From NCBI GenBank assembly GCA_934659475.1, contig CAKUHX010000115.1:1-5347 (forward strand): 5,347 nucleotides of DNA, written 5' to 3'. The notes under the pieces were generated by a model. It worked only from the letters and a program-made list of their open reading frames with translations. It was not told where the DNA came from and ran no database searches. The DNA is from an uncultured Oscillospiraceae bacterium (GTDB taxonomy: Bacteria > Bacillota > Clostridia > Oscillospirales > Oscillospiraceae). Shown one piece after another: positions 4,136 through 5,347 of this stretch. Within the stretch, counting starts at the first letter, position 1; each line of letters starts with the position of its first letter. Made by a program: the position numbers and the translations under genes.

Positions 4136-4965
4136 CCGTCGGTATTGTCGGTCTGGGGCTGATCGGCGGCTCCTTCGCCAAGGCGTATCACGAGGCGGGC
4201 TGGCGGGTGCTGGCCCGGGACGCCGATCAGAACACTCTGGACTTTGCAAAGCTCAGCGGCGCGGTGGACAGCGAGCTGACGGACGACAAGCTGCCCGCCT
4301 GCGACCTGATCCTGCTGGCGGCCTACCCCGCCGCCTCCATCTCTTATTTTAAGGAGAAGGCCCACCTTATGGGCGGCCATCCCGTGGTCATCGACTGCTG
4401 CGGCACCAAGCGGGTGGTGTGCGCCGCCTGCTTCCCCGCGGCCCGGGAAAACGGCGTCACCTTCCTGGGGGGCCATCCCATGGCGGGCACCCACAACTCC
4501 GGCTTCAAATACGCCCGGGCCAATCTGTTCCACAACGCCCCCATGGTGCTGGTGCCCATGGACCGGGACGACATCGCCCTGCTGGGCCGGGCGAAGGAGC
4601 TGCTGGCCCCCGCGGGCTTCGGGCGCTTCTCCGTCACCTCCGCCCAGGAGCACGACGAGATGATCGCCTTTACCTCGCAGATGGCCCACATCGTCTCCAA
4701 CGGCTACATCAAAAGTCCCACCGCCGGGGCCCATAAGGGTTTTTCCGCCGGCAGCTACAAGGACATGACCCGGGTGGCCTGGCTGGCACCGGAGATGTGG
4801 GCGGAGCTGTTTTTAGAAAACAAGGACTTCCTGCTGAAGGAGCTGGACTTTTTTATGTCCAGCATGCAGCAGTACCGGGACGCCCTGGCGGCAGACGATC
4901 AGCAGCAGCTGGTGCGTCTGCTGGACGAGGGCAGAAAACGGAAAGCGGAGGTCGATGGACGATGA
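4132..4965 (+). CDS. tyrA: Prephenate dehydrogenase
   Basis: This enzyme oxidatively decarboxylates prephenate to 4-hydroxyphenylpyruvate with NAD(P)+, committing carbon to tyrosine. The protein has 277 residues. A Rossmann dinucleotide site, GLGLIGGS (7-14), sits at the N-terminus, with D30 after the second strand, which favours NAD over NADP. HPMAG (115-119) carries the family's catalytic histidine H115. SQMAH (182-186) stands for the usual SQLPH, and DMTRVA (211-216) contains the conserved substrate-binding arginine R214. The helical C-terminal half is complete, but there is no ACT domain, unlike the longer TyrA proteins of many Bacilli. Tyrosine control may thus rest on DAHP synthase and the attenuator. 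GGGAGG at 4119-4124, inside aroF, lies seven bases before the ATG, which overlaps the aroF stop by four bases. Use of arogenate instead of prephenate cannot be excluded from sequence. Confidence 0.94.
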   Translation: MTVGIVGLGLIGGSFAKAYHEAGWRVLARDADQNTLDFAKLSGAVDSELTDDKLPACDLILLAAYPAASISYFKEKAHLMGGHPVVIDCCGTKRVVCAACFPAARENGVTFLGGHPMAGTHNSGFKYARANLFHNAPMVLVPMDRDDIALLGRAKELLAPAGFGRFSVTSAQEHDEMIAFTSQMAHIVSNGYIKSPTAGAHKGFSAGSYKDMTRVAWLAPEMWAELFLENKDFLLKELDFFMSSMQQYRDALAADDQQQLVRLLDEGRKRKAEVDGR

Positions 4966-5347
4966 CCACCATCCATGTTGCAGCATCCAGAGCGTATGAC
5001 ATTGAGATCGGCCGCGGCCTGCTGGATCAGGCCGGGGAGCACATCGCCCGGGTCACCGGGGCGGGGCGCACCGCCGCCGTGATCTCCGACACCAATGTGC
5101 TGCCCCTGTACGGCCAGCGCCTGTGTGACAGTCTGGAGAGGGCGGGCTTCCGGCCGATCTCCTGGGCCTTTCCCGCCGGGGAGGAGAGCAAGAACCTGAC
5201 CACCTACGGCCGGCTGCTCCACTTCCTGGGGGAGAACCACATGACCCGCAGCGACATCATCGTGGCCCTGGGCGGCGGCGTCACCGGGGACATGGCGGGC
5301 TTTGCCGCCGCCACCTATCAGCGGGGCATCCCCTTCATTCAGGTGCC
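4962..5347 (+). CDS. aroB: 3-dehydroquinate synthase, N-terminal part (cut by the window end)
   Basis: The product of AroB converts DAHP to 3-dehydroquinate, the second shikimate step, using NAD+ and a divalent metal. Only the first 128 codons and two bases are in the window; the usual length is about 350-360 residues. The visible part begins MTTIHVAASRAYDIEIG. It contains the family motif GEESKNLTTYGRLLHFL near residues 76-92, followed by the glycine-rich NAD-binding segment VALGGGVTGDMAGFAAATY with QRGIPFIQV after it. The ATG overlaps the tyrA stop in ATGA, and GGAGG lies at 4947-4951, ten bases upstream. The position after aroF and tyrA fits a shikimate/tyrosine operon that probably continues with further aro genes. 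The reading frame is open to the window edge with no sign of damage. Confidence 0.95.
   Translation, partial: MTTIHVAASRAYDIEIGRGLLDQAGEHIARVTGAGRTAAVISDTNVLPLYGQRLCDSLERAGFRPISWAFPAGEESKNLTTYGRLLHFLGENHMTRSDIIVALGGGVTGDMAGFAAATYQRGIPFIQV

Noticed and set aside
3146..4249. Minus-strand ORF of 367 codons opposite aroF
   Set aside because: Its composition is His/Gln/Gly-biased and low in complexity, with no domain. The opposite strand encodes an intact DAHP synthase with all metal ligands, so this is a shadow frame.
3862..4734. Minus-strand ORF of 290 codons opposite tyrA and the end of aroF
   Set aside because: It spans two well-supported genes on the other strand and shows no family motif.

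Overview
The window looks like chromosome from a GC-rich Firmicute, most likely a gut clostridium of the Oscillospiraceae type (Flavonifractor, Lawsonibacter or Oscillibacter relatives). This is inferred from GC-rich coding sequence with strong AGGAGG-type ribosome binding sites, a PadR + DUF2812 gene pair, a Thermotoga/Bacillus-type DAHP synthase with an N-terminal regulatory domain, and sigma-A-like promoters. The genus is not proven by the sequence.

Left part, minus strand (1-1716). A short PadR-family repressor gene (1270-1587) is followed, with a 4-base ATGA overlap, by a membrane protein with an N-terminal DUF2812 domain, three predicted membrane spans and a C-terminal domain predicted outside the cell (125-1273). 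A near-consensus extended -10 promoter drives the pair. An inverted repeat centred on the predicted transcription start is a plausible autoregulatory operator. A rho-independent terminator for the next minus-strand gene ends directly at this promoter's -35 box.

Middle (1717-2707, minus strand). An AEC-family (auxin efflux carrier type) transporter of 305 residues has its own sigma-A-like promoter. That promoter's -35 box lies inside a TTTACA-N2-TGTAAA inverted repeat.

Right part, plus strand (2837-5347). This is an aromatic amino acid operon: aroF (DAHP synthase), tyrA (prephenate dehydrogenase) and aroB (3-dehydroquinate synthase, cut by the window end). The cistrons are joined by ATGA overlaps. 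The most interesting element precedes aroF. A TTGACA-N17-TATACT promoter is followed by a 17-codon leader ORF encoding MMDRFFFVPYYYFTVSA, then a strong rho-independent terminator. The end of the leader ORF can pair with the 5' arm of the terminator (11 bp, one bulge) as an antiterminator. The Phe-codon run can pair with a downstream segment (10 bp) in a way that competes with the antiterminator. These are the parts of a ribosome-mediated transcription attenuator sensing charged tRNA-Phe and tRNA-Tyr. DAHP synthase also keeps the N-terminal allosteric domain, so the pathway entry point appears to be controlled twice by the same end products, while TyrA has no ACT domain.

The 2635-3133 gap between the AEC transporter and aroF holds the divergent promoters, the attenuator and a GC-rich hairpin cluster. 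The 1-124 end holds nothing convincing except a possible ribosome binding site for a gene starting just outside the window.
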